Assembly: GCF_021730435.1 (NCBI RefSeq)
Contig: NZ_JABWGX010000022.1
Location: 19,678 to 83,677, forward strand
DNA from: Xanthobacter agilis
Lineage (GTDB): Bacteria > Pseudomonadota > Alphaproteobacteria > Rhizobiales > Xanthobacteraceae
Reading direction: 5' to 3'
Length of the DNA stretch: 64,000 bases
The translations under genes and the position numbers were made by a program. The number at the start of each line of letters is the position of its first letter. Within the stretch, counting starts at the first letter, position 1. This document shows positions 19,476 to 28,531 of the stretch, piece after piece. The notes below the pieces were generated by a model, which was not told where the DNA came from, searched no databases, and saw only the letters and a list, made by a program, of their open reading frames with translations.

Positions 19476-21668
19476 ATGTTCGACATTCACAGCGAGACGC
19501 TGGATTGGGGCGGAACCCCCCTCACCCTCGAGACCGGCAAGATGGCCCGCCAGGCCGACGGCGCCGTGCTCGCCACCTATGGCGACACCAAGGTGCTCGC
19601 CACCGTCGTGTCGGCCAAGGAGCCGAAGCCGGGGCAGGATTTCTTCCCGCTCACCGTCAACTATCAGGAAAAGTCCTACGCGGCCGGCCGCATCCCCGGC
19701 GGCTATTTCAAGCGCGAGGGCCGGCCCTCCGAGAAGGAGACCCTGGTCTCCCGCCTCATCGACCGCCCGATCCGCCCCCTGTTTCCGGACGGCTACAAGT
19801 GCGACACCCAGGTGATCATCACCGTGCTCGCCCATGACCTGGAGAACGATCCCGACGTCGTCTCCATGATCGCCGCCTCCGCCGCCCTGACCCTGTCCGG
19901 CATTCCCTTCATGGGTCCGGTAGGCGCCGCCCGCGTCGGCTTCATCGATGATGAATATGTGCTCAACCCGACCGTGGACGAGGTGAAGGAAAGCGCCCTC
20001 GACTTGGTGGTGGCCGGCACCGGCGACGCCGTGCTGATGGTGGAATCGGAAGCCAAGGAGCTGCCCGAGGAGATCATGCTCGGCGCCGTGATGTTCGGCC
20101 ACCGGCACTTCCAGCCGGTGATCGAGGCCATCATCAAGCTGGCCGAGAAGGCCGCCAAGGAGCCCCGCGCCTTCGAGCCGGACGACGTCTCCGCCATCGA
20201 GGCGAAGGTGCGGGAGATCGCCGAGGCCGATCTGCGCGCCGCCTACAAGATCAAGCAGAAGCAGGCCCGCTACGAGGCGGTCGGCGCCGCCAAGTCCAAG
20301 GTGAAGAAGCACTACGAGGAACTGGCCCTGTCCGGCGAGAGCGTGCCGAACGGCCAGCTCGTGTCGGAAGTGTTCAAGGCGCTCGAAGCCAAGATCGTGC
20401 GCTGGAACATCCTCGACGACGGCATCCGCATCGACGGCCGCGACGTGCGCACCGTGCGCCCGATCGTGTCCGAGGTCGGCATCCTGCCGCGCGCCCACGG
20501 CTCGGCCCTGTTCACCCGCGGCGAGACCCAGGCCCTGGTGGTCGCAACCCTGGGCACCGGCGAGGACGAGCAGTTCATCGACAGCCTGGAAGGCACCTAC
20601 AAGGAGCACTTCCTGCTGCACTACAACTTCCCGCCCTTCTCCGTGGGCGAGACCGGCCGCATGGGCTCGCCCGGTCGCCGCGAGATCGGCCACGGCAAGC
20701 TCGCCTGGCGCGCCATCCACCCGATGCTGCCGGCCAAGCACGAGTTCCCCTATACCCTGCGCGTGGTCTCCGAGATCCTGGAGTCCAACGGCTCGTCCTC
20801 CATGGCCACCGTCTGCGGCTCGTCGCTGGCGCTGATGGATGCCGGCGTGCCGCTGCGCCGCCCGGTGGCGGGCATCGCCATGGGCCTCATCCTGGAGGGT
20901 GAGAAGTTCGCCGTGCTGTCCGACATCCTGGGCGACGAGGATCACCTCGGCGACATGGACTTCAAGGTGGCCGGCACCGAGCAGGGCGTGACCTCGCTCC
21001 AGATGGACATCAAGATCGCCGGCATCACCGAGGAGATCATGAAGGTCGCCCTCGCCCAGGCGAAGGACGGGCGCGCCCACATCCTCGGCGAGATGGCCAA
21101 GGCCCTCACCAGCGCCCGCGCCGAGCTGGGCGAGCATGCCCCGCGCATCGAGGTGATGAAGATCCCCGTCGACAAGATCCGCGAAGTGATCGGCTCCGGC
21201 GGCAAGGTGATCCGCGAGATCGTCGAGAAGACCGGCGCCAAGGTCAATATCGAGGACGACGGCACCATCAAGATCGCCTCCGCCTCGGGCGACAGCATCA
21301 AGGCCGCCATCAACTGGATCAAGTCCATCGCCTCCGAGCCGGAAGTGGGCCAGATCTATGAAGGCACCGTGGTGAAGGTGGTGGACTTCGGCGCCTTCGT
21401 GAACTTCTTTGGTTCCAAGGATGGCCTGGTGCACGTCTCGCAGATGGCGAACGAGCGCGTGGCCAAGCCCTCCGACGTGGTCAAGGAAGGCGACAAGGTC
21501 AAGGTGAAGCTCATGGGCTTCGACGAGCGCGGCAAGACCCGCCTGTCCATGAAGGTGGTGGATCAGGCCACCGGCGAGGACCTGGAAGCCAAGGTCAAGG
21601 CCGAGAAGGACGCCGCCCGTGCGGCGGCCGAAGGCGAGAACAAGGGCGAGGCCGGCGCGGCGGAGTGA
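19476..21668 (+). CDS. pnp: Polyribonucleotide nucleotidyltransferase (PNPase)
   Basis: A 730-residue PNPase with two RNase PH domains (about 10-230 and 310-540) joined by an all-helical domain, then a KH domain ([20 protein letters not shown]) and an S1 domain ([27 protein letters not shown]). It degrades RNA 3'-5' by phosphorolysis and is part of the degradosome. The ATG at 19476 begins at the conserved [14 protein letters not shown] clear terminator follows. Confidence 0.97.
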   Translation: MFDIHSETLDWGGTPLTLETGKMARQADGAVLATYGDTKVLATVVSAKEPKPGQDFFPLTVNYQEKSYAAGRIPGGYFKREGRPSEKETLVSRLIDRPIRPLFPDGYKCDTQVIITVLAHDLENDPDVVSMIAASAALTLSGIPFMGPVGAARVGFIDDEYVLNPTVDEVKESALDLVVAGTGDAVLMVESEAKELPEEIMLGAVMFGHRHFQPVIEAIIKLAEKAAKEPRAFEPDDVSAIEAKVREIAEADLRAAYKIKQKQARYEAVGAAKSKVKKHYEELALSGESVPNGQLVSEVFKALEAKIVRWNILDDGIRIDGRDVRTVRPIVSEVGILPRAHGSALFTRGETQALVVATLGTGEDEQFIDSLEGTYKEHFLLHYNFPPFSVGETGRMGSPGRREIGHGKLAWRAIHPMLPAKHEFPYTLRVVSEILESNGSSSMATVCGSSLALMDAGVPLRRPVAGIAMGLILEGEKFAVLSDILGDEDHLGDMDFKVAGTEQGVTSLQMDIKIAGITEEIMKVALAQAKDGRAHILGEMAKALTSARAELGEHAPRIEVMKIPVDKIREVIGSGGKVIREIVEKTGAKVNIEDDGTIKIASASGDSIKAAINWIKSIASEPEVGQIYEGTVVKVVDFGAFVNFFGSKDGLVHVSQMANERVAKPSDVVKEGDKVKVKLMGFDERGKTRLSMKVVDQATGEDLEAKVKAEKDAARAAAEGENKGEAGAAE

Positions 21669-21726
21669 TCCGCTGGCGCTCCCCTGCCCCAGCTCCCTTG
21701 CCCCAGCTCTCCTGCCCCAAGCGACG

Positions 21727-21754
21727 AGGGGCGGCCGCAAGGCCGCCCCTTTTT
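21727..21754 (+). terminator. Rho-independent terminator of pnp
   Basis: AGGGGCGGCC, a GCAA loop and GGCCGCCCCT are followed by a T run (21750-21754). This closes the rimP-to-pnp unit. Confidence 0.88.
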
Positions 21755-22090
21755 GCGTCTCGCCGGGGGCGGCCCGCACCCGACGCGCTGAAGAAAAACG
21801 CGCGCCCATGACCTATATCAATAGAAGTCGAGCACTCTTGCTGTAATATTCAAGCATTATGCCGTGACATGCTCGGATGCGCCGGACCACGACCGCATCG
21901 GAGCCAAGCGCTTCATGCCATAGTCTGCCGTGCACCACACTTTACCCCTACGCTGCATCCGCAACGATCAGGCTTCGCCCGCCCAACAGCCGCCCGCAGG
22001 GATCGGCACGGGGCGCCGCGGGCGCGCCGCCGCGGCGGCGGCCCTCGTTTCGGGCAGCGCCGCCTCTGGCCGCTTTTGGAGGACCGCACA
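21755..22090. other. Intergenic stretch before the rubrerythrin-like gene
   Basis: No gene is supported. The segment 21805-21960 is less GC-rich than its surroundings and probably holds the promoter of the next gene, but I cannot place it confidently. GGAGG at 22078-22082 is the ribosome site of the next gene. Confidence 0.4.
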
Positions 22091-22567
22091 TTGAAGAGCG
22101 TCGAAGAATTTCTGGCTTACGCAGCCAAGCTCGAGGAAGAAGCCGCCCTGCGGTTCGGCGAGCTCGCCGACGCCATGGAGAGCTGCGGTAACAGCGATGT
22201 GGGCCAGCTGTTCCGGCGCCTGTCCGACTATTCGCGCATGCACCTGTCCGATGCGCGGGCGCGTGCCATGTATCGCGACATCCCGGACCTGAAGCCCGCC
22301 GAATTCCAATGGCCGGACCTGGAAAGCCCGGAAACCGCCCATATCTGGGCCGCCGACCCGTTCCTCGGCCATGCGCAGGCGCTGGAGATCGCGCGCGAGG
22401 CGGAAGAAGCCAGCCGCGACTATTACAAGTCGATCCTCGACACCACCGACGATCCCGAGATCAAGGCCCTCGCGAAGGAGTTCTTCGACGAGGAATCCGA
22501 GCATGTCCGGGAAATCCACAAGTGGATTGCCGCCTCCAAGGAAGGCCGGCGGGCCACCGCCGGCTGA
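22091..22567 (+). CDS. Rubrerythrin-like ferritin-family protein
   Basis: A 158-residue all-helical protein of the ferritin-like superfamily. Glutamates and a histidine suitable for a di-iron site lie in KLEEEAALRFGELADAME near the start and in FFDEESEHVREIHKWI near the end. No rubredoxin-type CxxC domain follows, so it is a diiron-only member. Such proteins act in peroxide reduction or iron handling; which applies here is unknown. The start is TTG, chosen because GGAGG lies 8 bases upstream and no ATG fits. Confidence 0.75.
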   Translation: MKSVEEFLAYAAKLEEEAALRFGELADAMESCGNSDVGQLFRRLSDYSRMHLSDARARAMYRDIPDLKPAEFQWPDLESPETAHIWAADPFLGHAQALEIAREAEEASRDYYKSILDTTDDPEIKALAKEFFDEESEHVREIHKWIAASKEGRRATAG

Positions 22568-22589
22568 GACATCCTTCGGTTCCGGTTCT

Positions 22590-22672
22590 GGAGCCGCCGG
22601 AGGGTGGCGGCTCCGGGATCAAGGCCGCGCCGATGATCTCCGCGCCGGCAAGCGGAGATCATCGGCGCGGCC
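22590..22672. terminator. Two consecutive perfect hairpins between convergent genes
   Basis: The first hairpin pairs GGAGCCGCC (22590-22598) with GGCGGCTCC (22606-22614). The second has a perfect 21-bp stem (22623-22643 with 22652-22672) and an 8-base loop. They separate the rubrerythrin-like gene (plus) from ybaB (minus) and probably end transcription both ways, although no T run is seen. Confidence 0.55.
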
Positions 22673-22694
22673 ATTCGTTCGAGCTGGCGGCGGA

Positions 22695-23015
22695 TCAGAA
22701 CAGCTTCATGCCGGGCGGCAGGGAGAGGCCGCCGGTGAGGCCCTGCATCTTCTCCTGCATCACCCGTTCCGCCTTGGCGCGGGCATCGCCCAGGGCGGCG
22801 ACGATGAGGTCTTCCAGGATCTCGCCCTCGTCCGGCTTCATCAGCGAGGGGTCGATGCGCACCGCCTTGCATTCGCCCTTGGCGGTGACGCGCACGGTGA
22901 CGAGCCCGCCGCCGGAGGCACCTTCGACCTCGATCGCGTCGAGCTCGGCCTGCATCTGCTGCATGCGCTCCTGCAGCTCCTTGGCCTGCTTCATCATCCC
23001 GAACAGGTCGCGCAT
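22695..23015 (-). CDS. ybaB: YbaB/EbfC nucleoid-associated protein
   Basis: A 106-residue member of the YbaB/EbfC family. [25 protein letters not shown] at the start and [16 protein letters not shown] in the centre are typical. These small dimers bind DNA and influence nucleoid organisation. The gene lies 18 bp downstream of dnaX, the usual order; recR, normally next, is not here. Confidence 0.93.
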   Translation of the reverse strand: MRDLFGMMKQAKELQERMQQMQAELDAIEVEGASGGGLVTVRVTAKGECKAVRIDPSLMKPDEGEILEDLIVAALGDARAKAERVMQEKMQGLTGGLSLPPGMKLF

Positions 23016-23033
23016 GGGCTCATCTCTCCTCTT

Positions 23034-24890
23034 TCAATATTCGATCTCGTCATCCGGGCCGGGGCCGGCATAGGCGTCTTCCTCGGCCGGGGGCAGAGCC
23101 GCGCCGGCGTCGTCGTCGCGGGTGCGCACATCCACCACCTCGGCGCCGGGGAAGCGGGCGAGCACCGCCGCCACCAGGGGATGGGCGCGGATGCCCTCCT
23201 CCCGCTCGGCGCGGCGGGCCTGCTTTTCCTCCGCCAAAGTGGAACCGCCCTCGTCCTGGGACAGGGACACGAGCCAGCGCCGGCCGGTCCATTCGGTGAG
23301 CTTGCGGGCGATGTCCTGCACCACCAAAGCGTTGCCGCCGGGGGCGAGGGCCAGCTCGATATGCCCTTCCTCGAACTTCACCGGGCGCACCTGGGTTTCC
23401 ACCGCCAGCTTCAGCATCAGGTCGCGCTTTTCGCTGGCGAGCGCCACCACATCCGCAAGGCTGGAGAGGCGCGGCCCCGCCTCCACCGGCGCCGCCATGG
23501 CACGGGCCGGCGCCGGCTGCGGCAGCGCGGTGGCGGTGGCCAGCGACAGGCGGGCGCCGCCGCCCCCACCGCCGGACGGCGCGGGGCCGGGCGCGGGTGA
23601 CGGGGCGGGCTGATCCTTCAGCCGGCGCAGGGCTTCGTCGGGGGTGGGCAGATCGGCGGCATAGGCAAGGCGCACCAGCACCATTTCCGCCGCCTGCACG
23701 GGCTTGGGCGCCTGCTGCACCTCGCCGATGCCCTTCTGGAGCATCTGCCACGCCCGCGCCAGGACGCGCATGGACAGGCCTTTGGCCATCTCGCCGCCGC
23801 GCACCCGCTCGGCCTCCACCAAGGCGGCGTCATTGGCCGCCTCGGGCACGATCTTCAGGCGGGTGACGAGATGGGTGAATTCGGCGAGATCGGTGAGGAT
23901 CACCGCCGGGTCGGCGCCGGAATCATACTGGTCACGAAAGTCGTGGAGGGCGCGGGGCATGTCGCCTTTCATCAGCGCCTCGAACAGGTCGATCACCCGG
24001 CCCTTGTCTGCGAGGCCCAACAGGCGCCGCACCTCTTCCGCCGAAACCTGCCCGCCGCCGTGGGCGATGGCCTGGTCGAGCAGCGAGAGGCTGTCGCGCA
24101 CCGAGCCTTCGGCCGCCCGCGCCACGATGGAGAGGGCTTCCGCCTCGATGGCGACGCCTTCCTTGGCGCAGATGCCCTTGAGGTGCTCGGCCAGCACGCC
24201 GGCTTCCACCCGCCGCAGATCGAAGCGCTGGCAACGGGAGAGCACGGTGACGGGCACCTTGCGGATCTCGGTGGTGGCGAAGATGAATTTCACATGCTCG
24301 GGCGGCTCCTCCAGCGTCTTCAACAGGCCGTTGAAGGCGGCGGTGGAGAGCATGTGCACTTCGTCGATGATATAGACCTTGTAGCGCGCCATCACCGGGC
24401 GGTAGCGGGCGCTCTCGATGATCTCGCGGATGTCGTTGATAGAGGTGTTGGACGCCGCGTCCATCTCCATCACGTCCACATGGCGCGATTCGATGATGTC
24501 GCGGCAATGCCTGCCGGGCACGTCCAGGTCGAGGCTCGGCCCGCCCGGCGCGCCATCCATGGGCTCGTAATTCAGGGCGCGGGCGAGGATGCGGGCGGTG
24601 GTGGTCTTGCCCACCCCGCGCACGCCGGTGAGGATATAGGCCTGGGCGATGCGGCCGGAGGAAAACGCATTCCGCAAGGTGCGGACCATGGCTTCCTGGC
24701 CGATGAGGTCCTTGAAATTCTGCGGCCGGTATTTGCGCGCCAGCACCCGATAGGCGCCCATCCCCGGCGCCGGCGCGGGGGGCGCGGCAGCAGGGGCGCC
24801 GAAATCAAGGCCGGGGCCGTCATGCTCCGGTGGCGCGCTCACGGGGGCATCAAGGTCGTCGCGGGGGGTGTCGCTCATGGTGCCATACAT
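23034..24890 (-). CDS. dnaX: DNA polymerase III subunits gamma/tau
   Basis: A 618-residue clamp-loader ATPase. Walker A is GVRGVGKTT (89-97), followed by IIDEVHMLSTAAFNGLLKTLEEPP in outline with the DExH-type Walker B, and an arginine-finger motif SRCQRFDLRR. The domain starts near residue 46 (YRVLARKYRPQNFKDLIGQ). Only one cysteine (GRHC) remains where E. coli DnaX has its zinc module. The C-terminal half has a Pro-rich linker and a tau-like domain. I use 24890 because GGGA lies upstream; an alternative ATG is at 24878. Confidence 0.95.
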   Translation of the reverse strand: MYGTMSDTPRDDLDAPVSAPPEHDGPGLDFGAPAAAPPAPAPGMGAYRVLARKYRPQNFKDLIGQEAMVRTLRNAFSSGRIAQAYILTGVRGVGKTTTARILARALNYEPMDGAPGGPSLDLDVPGRHCRDIIESRHVDVMEMDAASNTSINDIREIIESARYRPVMARYKVYIIDEVHMLSTAAFNGLLKTLEEPPEHVKFIFATTEIRKVPVTVLSRCQRFDLRRVEAGVLAEHLKGICAKEGVAIEAEALSIVARAAEGSVRDSLSLLDQAIAHGGGQVSAEEVRRLLGLADKGRVIDLFEALMKGDMPRALHDFRDQYDSGADPAVILTDLAEFTHLVTRLKIVPEAANDAALVEAERVRGGEMAKGLSMRVLARAWQMLQKGIGEVQQAPKPVQAAEMVLVRLAYAADLPTPDEALRRLKDQPAPSPAPGPAPSGGGGGGARLSLATATALPQPAPARAMAAPVEAGPRLSSLADVVALASEKRDLMLKLAVETQVRPVKFEEGHIELALAPGGNALVVQDIARKLTEWTGRRWLVSLSQDEGGSTLAEEKQARRAEREEGIRAHPLVAAVLARFPGAEVVDVRTRDDDAGAALPPAEEDAYAGPGPDDEIEY

Positions 24891-24979
24891 AAAGCATCCC
24901 GGCCCGCGCCGCCACGCGGCGGGGGCGCCGACGCCCGTCTTCCACCGGCGCCGGAGCCATTGCGCTCAGCGAAGGGGTG

Positions 24980-25201
24980 TCACTTGGCCTTGGTGAGCAC
25001 GTCGAGATCGCCCACCCGCACGCAGACATAGCGGCGGAAGCCCTGGTCGAACTCGCCTTTGGCCTTGGTGTCGAGCTTCGTCGGCACATTGCGGGCGATG
25101 GAGGCCTTGCAGGCATCCTCGGTGGGGTAAGCGGCTTCCTTCACCACATGCACGTCGGGACCGGACAGGGCATTCACGAGGAGAATGGCGACGACCCACA
25201 T
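24980..25201 (-). CDS. Small secreted or membrane-anchored protein of unknown function
   Basis: A 73-residue protein with a hydrophobic start (MWVVAILLVNALS) and a short polar domain with two cysteines (DACKAS and RRYVCVRVGD) that could form a disulfide. GGGAGC upstream of 25201 decides the start; a longer form from 25234 is possible. It sits between ffs and dnaX, all on the minus strand. I do not recognise the family. Confidence 0.55.
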   Translation of the reverse strand: MWVVAILLVNALSGPDVHVVKEAAYPTEDACKASIARNVPTKLDTKAKGEFDQGFRRYVCVRVGDLDVLTKAK

Positions 25202-25366
25202 AAGCAAGCTCCCAGGCGTTGACGCCCGCCTCATCTAGCCGCCAATCGGAGCAGGATTGCGACAGCCCGCGCCATCCACAGCCGCGCGCAGCGCCCGCAG
25301 AGACGAGCGACGCCCCCCCGATGCGGGCAGGCGCGACAAACCGGGGCCATCTTGTGAAGGAGGGGT

Positions 25367-25462
25367 GGGAGGCTGGACGAAGACCCGAGACCGGGCTCGT
25401 TGGGGCTGCTTCCTTCCGGACCTGACCCAGTTGGCGAGTGACTCGTCCACCGCCAACCTCCC
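25367..25462 (-). ncRNA. ffs: Signal recognition particle 4.5S RNA
   Basis: On the minus strand the invariant SRP domain IV sequence is present, read in two parts as GGTCAGGTCCGG and AAGGAAGCAGCC, with the GGAA tetraloop and the asymmetric A-rich internal loop. Closing GGGAGG (5' end, near 25462) and CCTCCC (3' end, near 25367) pair to form the terminal stem, giving about 96 nt. It pairs with Ffh for co-translational targeting. A CATATA -10 (25474-25469) and TTGCAT -35 (25497-25492), 17 bp apart, fit a start at about 25462. The ends may be off by a few bases. Confidence 0.93.
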
Positions 25463-25569
25463 AAGGGCTATATGGCAGGGGTGGGGGCGGGATGCAAGGG
25501 GGCATAGGAAGGCCCCGCGCGGTCCTATCTAGAGCGCTTTAGGGTATGCAGATAATCAGACAGCCACAT

Positions 25570-26091
25570 TTAATCGCTTTCAATAGTTTTATCAATATCT
25601 TTTAAAATAGACGGCTTAGTCTCATCCATCGCGGCCGAATAGCGCTCCATTTGTATCTTCATTAAGGATCCCGGGAGTCCAAAAGAAGCAATAAACACAA
25701 AAGTCGCGAGCGCCAAAAATACAGATTCAACCCACATCCTCGCACACTCAAAATTGTCAGGTATGAGAAATGTAGATAATGCAACACCTAATGTTAATAG
25801 ATACATAAAAAAAAGTATCTTTTGTCGCAATAGTTTTCTCTCAATTGTATTTTTCATCATTTGCAGTTCACGCCAGTCCTTAGCCTGACGAAGCGTTGGC
25901 TCGGATATTAGAGTTATAAGAGCTATTAGAAATCCAGCTAAGATAGAAAATATAGTTACAACTGTATTAACTGCGTCTTTATTTTTAGAGACCATCGGCT
26001 GAAAAAAATATCCGACCGCACAGGAAATAACAAGTGCGACAATTATTTTTGCCACACGCCCCCATTCTATTTCAATATTTCTCCTGTACAT
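25570..26091 (-). CDS. Small membrane protein of an AT-rich two-gene insert
   Basis: I do not recognise this 173-residue protein. Two hydrophobic pairs are visible: about 14-32 and 43-62 (VVTIFSILAGFLIALITLI), then 93-111 (ILFFMYLLTLGVALSTFLI) and 124-143 (VFLALATFVFIASFGL). A charged loop (about 65-92) lies between them and a polar tail follows. It is strikingly AT-rich, with many TTA, ATA and AAA codons unlike the neighbours. It starts 5 bp after the stop of the next gene upstream, so the two form an operon. The 4-TM layout beside a soluble partner resembles membrane effectors of phage-defence pairs; that is speculation. Confidence 0.72.
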   Translation of the reverse strand: MYRRNIEIEWGRVAKIIVALVISCAVGYFFQPMVSKNKDAVNTVVTIFSILAGFLIALITLISEPTLRQAKDWRELQMMKNTIERKLLRQKILFFMYLLTLGVALSTFLIPDNFECARMWVESVFLALATFVFIASFGLPGSLMKIQMERYSAAMDETKPSILKDIDKTIESD

Positions 26092-26096
26092 AGCAG

Positions 26097-27035
26097 TTAC
26101 ACCTCTAGCACGCCGCTCTCTTCAAGCTCTCTTATGTATTGGATCATAGAATCCCACGCCTGAGATACATCTATATAATTTGCCTGAGCCTCTATCCGCA
26201 CCGTTTTTCTGATGGACATTTCGGATGGCGTTATTCTTGTTTCGTTATCCCGCAGATGTATCGTAAAATCATCGGCTTCTTCATCCTCAGATACCTTTCC
26301 CGCCAATAGATCTAAAGAATGACAAACGGCCGATAGGTCGCCTCCTTTTACATTAATCGTAAGTTTTACAGTTCCCTTCTCAGATTTCCTCAACTGAGCC
26401 AAATCTGCATCCCTGGCAGTCAGGGCTGTGATTGTGGAGCCCATATAGCGTCTAAAGCTGCTCCAAATTCCATGGCCATCACAATCATCTGAAATAGATT
26501 CAGCGGTAGCCGAAGCGATATCAATTTTTAGATCAATACTTTTAACTCCAATTCTTTCAATGAGAGAAATTCGGTTAGGGTTCCCAATTCTTGCTAACTC
26601 AAACTTCCTTGCGTGTTCAGGCATTTCAGCTTTAAGAAAAAGATTTGATAAGTAATTACGTAGGGCTCCGCCATTGCGCCCACAATCAAGGCAAACGACG
26701 TGGTTTTTACGTATCAGCGCCAAAAAACTAGAATTCAGGAAATTTTCGTCCGCCTCAGGCTGTCGCTCCCCCAGATCAATTTCATTGGCAGGTACCATCG
26801 GTATCGTTCCTACGCCTTGGCGATCAACATAGCGAACGCAGTGGACCGCGAACCCTCCCTGCCCATCGTCACGGCATCGCGCTCCCGCCACAGCCACTCC
26901 ATCGTCGCGAACTATGGCTCGCGCGACTTGACTCGAAAAGCGAGCCCATGCAGCGCGAACTAGCTCTTCAAGGTTCTGGTCCTCTGCGAGCCAACGCGCC
27001 CGACGGTACTCCAGCGTTTTGCTAACCTGCGGCAC
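26097..27035 (-). CDS. Unknown soluble protein, partner of the AT-rich membrane gene
   Basis: A 312-residue protein with no signal peptide or membrane segment that I can see. The start is GTG after AAGGGG. The N-terminal 90 residues (WARFSSQVARAIVRDDGVAVAGARC) are encoded in GC-rich sequence; the rest is AT-rich, including VVCLDCGRNGGALRNYLSNLFLKAE near the middle and long beta/alpha-like stretches such as GTVKLTINVKGGDLSAVCHSLDLLAGK. Three cysteines cluster (CLDC and a nearby Cys), not enough for a defined zinc site. It is transcribed with the membrane gene. No function is assigned. Confidence 0.7.
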   Translation of the reverse strand: MPQVSKTLEYRRARWLAEDQNLEELVRAAWARFSSQVARAIVRDDGVAVAGARCRDDGQGGFAVHCVRYVDRQGVGTIPMVPANEIDLGERQPEADENFLNSSFLALIRKNHVVCLDCGRNGGALRNYLSNLFLKAEMPEHARKFELARIGNPNRISLIERIGVKSIDLKIDIASATAESISDDCDGHGIWSSFRRYMGSTITALTARDADLAQLRKSEKGTVKLTINVKGGDLSAVCHSLDLLAGKVSEDEEADDFTIHLRDNETRITPSEMSIRKTVRIEAQANYIDVSQAWDSMIQYIRELEESGVLEV

Positions 27036-27424
27036 TTCGAACGCCCCTTAAAGAAACTAATGACGCACAATGACTGCGGCTCAGCAATTCAAGCAAGGGT
27101 TGCCCACGGTGCAATCAACAATTTATCACTCCGAGCCACGACTTCGGAGATTTCCCTGCCCCGCCTTCGCGGATGTCTCGGAGGCAACCCCCTTTCCACC
27201 TCCCCTGGAAAGCGCCTTCCCGGCATCCACCGCGCTGGGCGCCGTCCGCCGCTAACCCACTGATATCCCTCACGCCCTCCCCCTGGCACGCCCCTTGCTG
27301 AAACGGTTCCAAGTTCCGCCGGCTCGTCTGGCGGGCTTAAGGTCGCGCAAGTCCGCCGGTGCGCCGGCGCAAAGCCACGGACGGTCGGCGCAGCCGAAAC
27401 CGGACGCAGCAGGGGGAACGCCTG
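27036..27424 (+). promoter_or_regulatory. Upstream control region of the hup operon
   Basis: This 389-bp gap holds the sigma-54 promoter at 27284-27299 and probable activator sites further up. GCAAGGGTTGC (27093-27103) and TTGCCCACGGTGCAA (27100-27114) are overlapping inverted repeats about 200 bp before the expected transcription start, a suitable place for HoxA/HupR, whose relatives bind TTG-N-CAA type sites. This is inference from position and symmetry. Confidence 0.45.
27284..27299 (+). promoter_or_regulatory. Sigma-54 (-24/-12) promoter of hupSLC
   Basis: TGGCACG (27284-27290), four bases, then TTGCT (27295-27299). The invariant GG and GC have the canonical spacing. Transcription should begin near 27310, about 115 bases before hupS. 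The hydrogenase activator gene at 37280 and rpoN at 5522 supply the matching proteins. Confidence 0.9.
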
Positions 27425-28531
27425 ATGGCCCTCGAGACGTTTTATGAAGTCATGCGGCGGCAGGGGATTACCCGTCGCTCGTTCCTGAAATATTGCTCCC
27501 TCACGGCGGCGGCGCTGGGCCTTGGCCCCGAGTTCGCGCCCACCATCGCCCACGCCATGGAAACCAAGCCGCGCACCCCGGTGCTGTGGCTCCACGGCCT
27601 GGAATGCACCTGCTGCTCGGAGAGCTTCATCCGCTCGGCCCATCCTCTGGTGAAGGATGTGGTGCTGTCCATGATCTCGCTCGATTATGACGACACCCTC
27701 ATGGCCTCCGCCGGCTACCAGGCGGAAGCGATCCTTGAAGAGGTGATGACCAAGTACAAGGGCAATTACATCCTCGCCGTGGAGGGCAACCCGCCCCTCA
27801 ACGAGGACGGCATGTATTGCATCATCGGCGGCAAGCCGTTCGTGGACCAGCTGAAGCGGGTGGCCACCGACGCCAAGGCCATCATCTCCTGGGGCTCGTG
27901 CGCCTCCTATGGCTGCGTGCAGGCGGCCCGGCCCAACCCCACCCGCGCCACCCCGGTGCATGAGGTGATCTTCGACAAGCCCATCATCAAGGTGCCGGGC
28001 TGCCCGCCCATCGCCGAGGTGATGACCGGCGTCATCACCTACATGCTCACCTTCGACCAATTGCCCGCGCTCGACCGCCAGGGCCGGCCGCTGATGTTCT
28101 ATTCCCAGCGCATCCACGACAAATGCTACCGCCGGCCGCATTTCGACGCCGGCCAGTATGTGGAGCATTTCGACGACGAGGGCGCGCGCAAGGGCTATTG
28201 CCTCTACAAGGTGGGCTGCAAGGGCCCGACCACCTACAACGCCTGCTCGACCGTGCGCTGGAACGACGGCGTGTCCTTCCCCATCCAGGCCGGCCACGGC
28301 TGCATCGGCTGCTCGGAGGAAGGCTTCTGGGACAAGGGCTCCTGGTATGCCCGCCTCGCCGACCTCAAGGAATCGGGCTTCGGCATTGAGAGCAACGCCG
28401 ACAAGGTGGGCCTTGCCGCCGCGGCGGTGGTGGGCGGCGGCGTCGCCGTCCATGCCGCCGTCAGCGCCCTGAAGCGCGCGCAAGTCAAGCACGACACCAG
28501 CAATGGCGCCGATAAGGGAGGCGACAAGTGA
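27425..28531 (+). CDS. hupS: Uptake [NiFe]-hydrogenase small subunit HupS
   Basis: A 368-residue precursor. Twin arginines at 17-18 (TRRSFLKYC) begin a long Tat signal cleaved near AHA-ME (about 44). Cysteines 61, 63, 64, 159, 164 and 193 match the six ligands of the oxygen-tolerant [4Fe-3S] proximal cluster (E. coli HyaA 17, 19, 20, 115, 120, 149, a constant offset of 44). Ligands for the medial and distal clusters follow ([27 protein letters not shown]). A C-terminal hydrophobic helix (about 330-350) anchors it to the periplasmic face of the membrane beside HupC. It overlaps hupL by 4 bp. Confidence 0.98.
   Translation: MALETFYEVMRRQGITRRSFLKYCSLTAAALGLGPEFAPTIAHAMETKPRTPVLWLHGLECTCCSESFIRSAHPLVKDVVLSMISLDYDDTLMASAGYQAEAILEEVMTKYKGNYILAVEGNPPLNEDGMYCIIGGKPFVDQLKRVATDAKAIISWGSCASYGCVQAARPNPTRATPVHEVIFDKPIIKVPGCPPIAEVMTGVITYMLTFDQLPALDRQGRPLMFYSQRIHDKCYRRPHFDAGQYVEHFDDEGARKGYCLYKVGCKGPTTYNACSTVRWNDGVSFPIQAGHGCIGCSEEGFWDKGSWYARLADLKESGFGIESNADKVGLAAAAVVGGGVAVHAAVSALKRAQVKHDTSNGADKGGDK

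Noticed and set aside
19434..21809. Very long open frame antisense to pnp (and similar ones antisense to infB, hupL, tex)
   Set aside because: High-GC genes leave the complementary frame open. The products are His/Gly/Asp-rich with no domain, and the sense genes are certain.
24966..25505. Open frames overlapping the ffs gene on both strands
   Set aside because: They cross the conserved SRP RNA sequence and show no protein features.
25367..25570. Integration of the AT-rich gene pair at an RNA-gene attachment site (ffs)
   Set aside because: The pair lies on the 5' side of ffs, not at its 3' end, and I see no duplicated ffs end on the far side near 27035-27100.
27060..27263. Small open frames upstream of hupS
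   Set aside because: They lie in the control region, lack ribosome sites and encode no recognisable protein.
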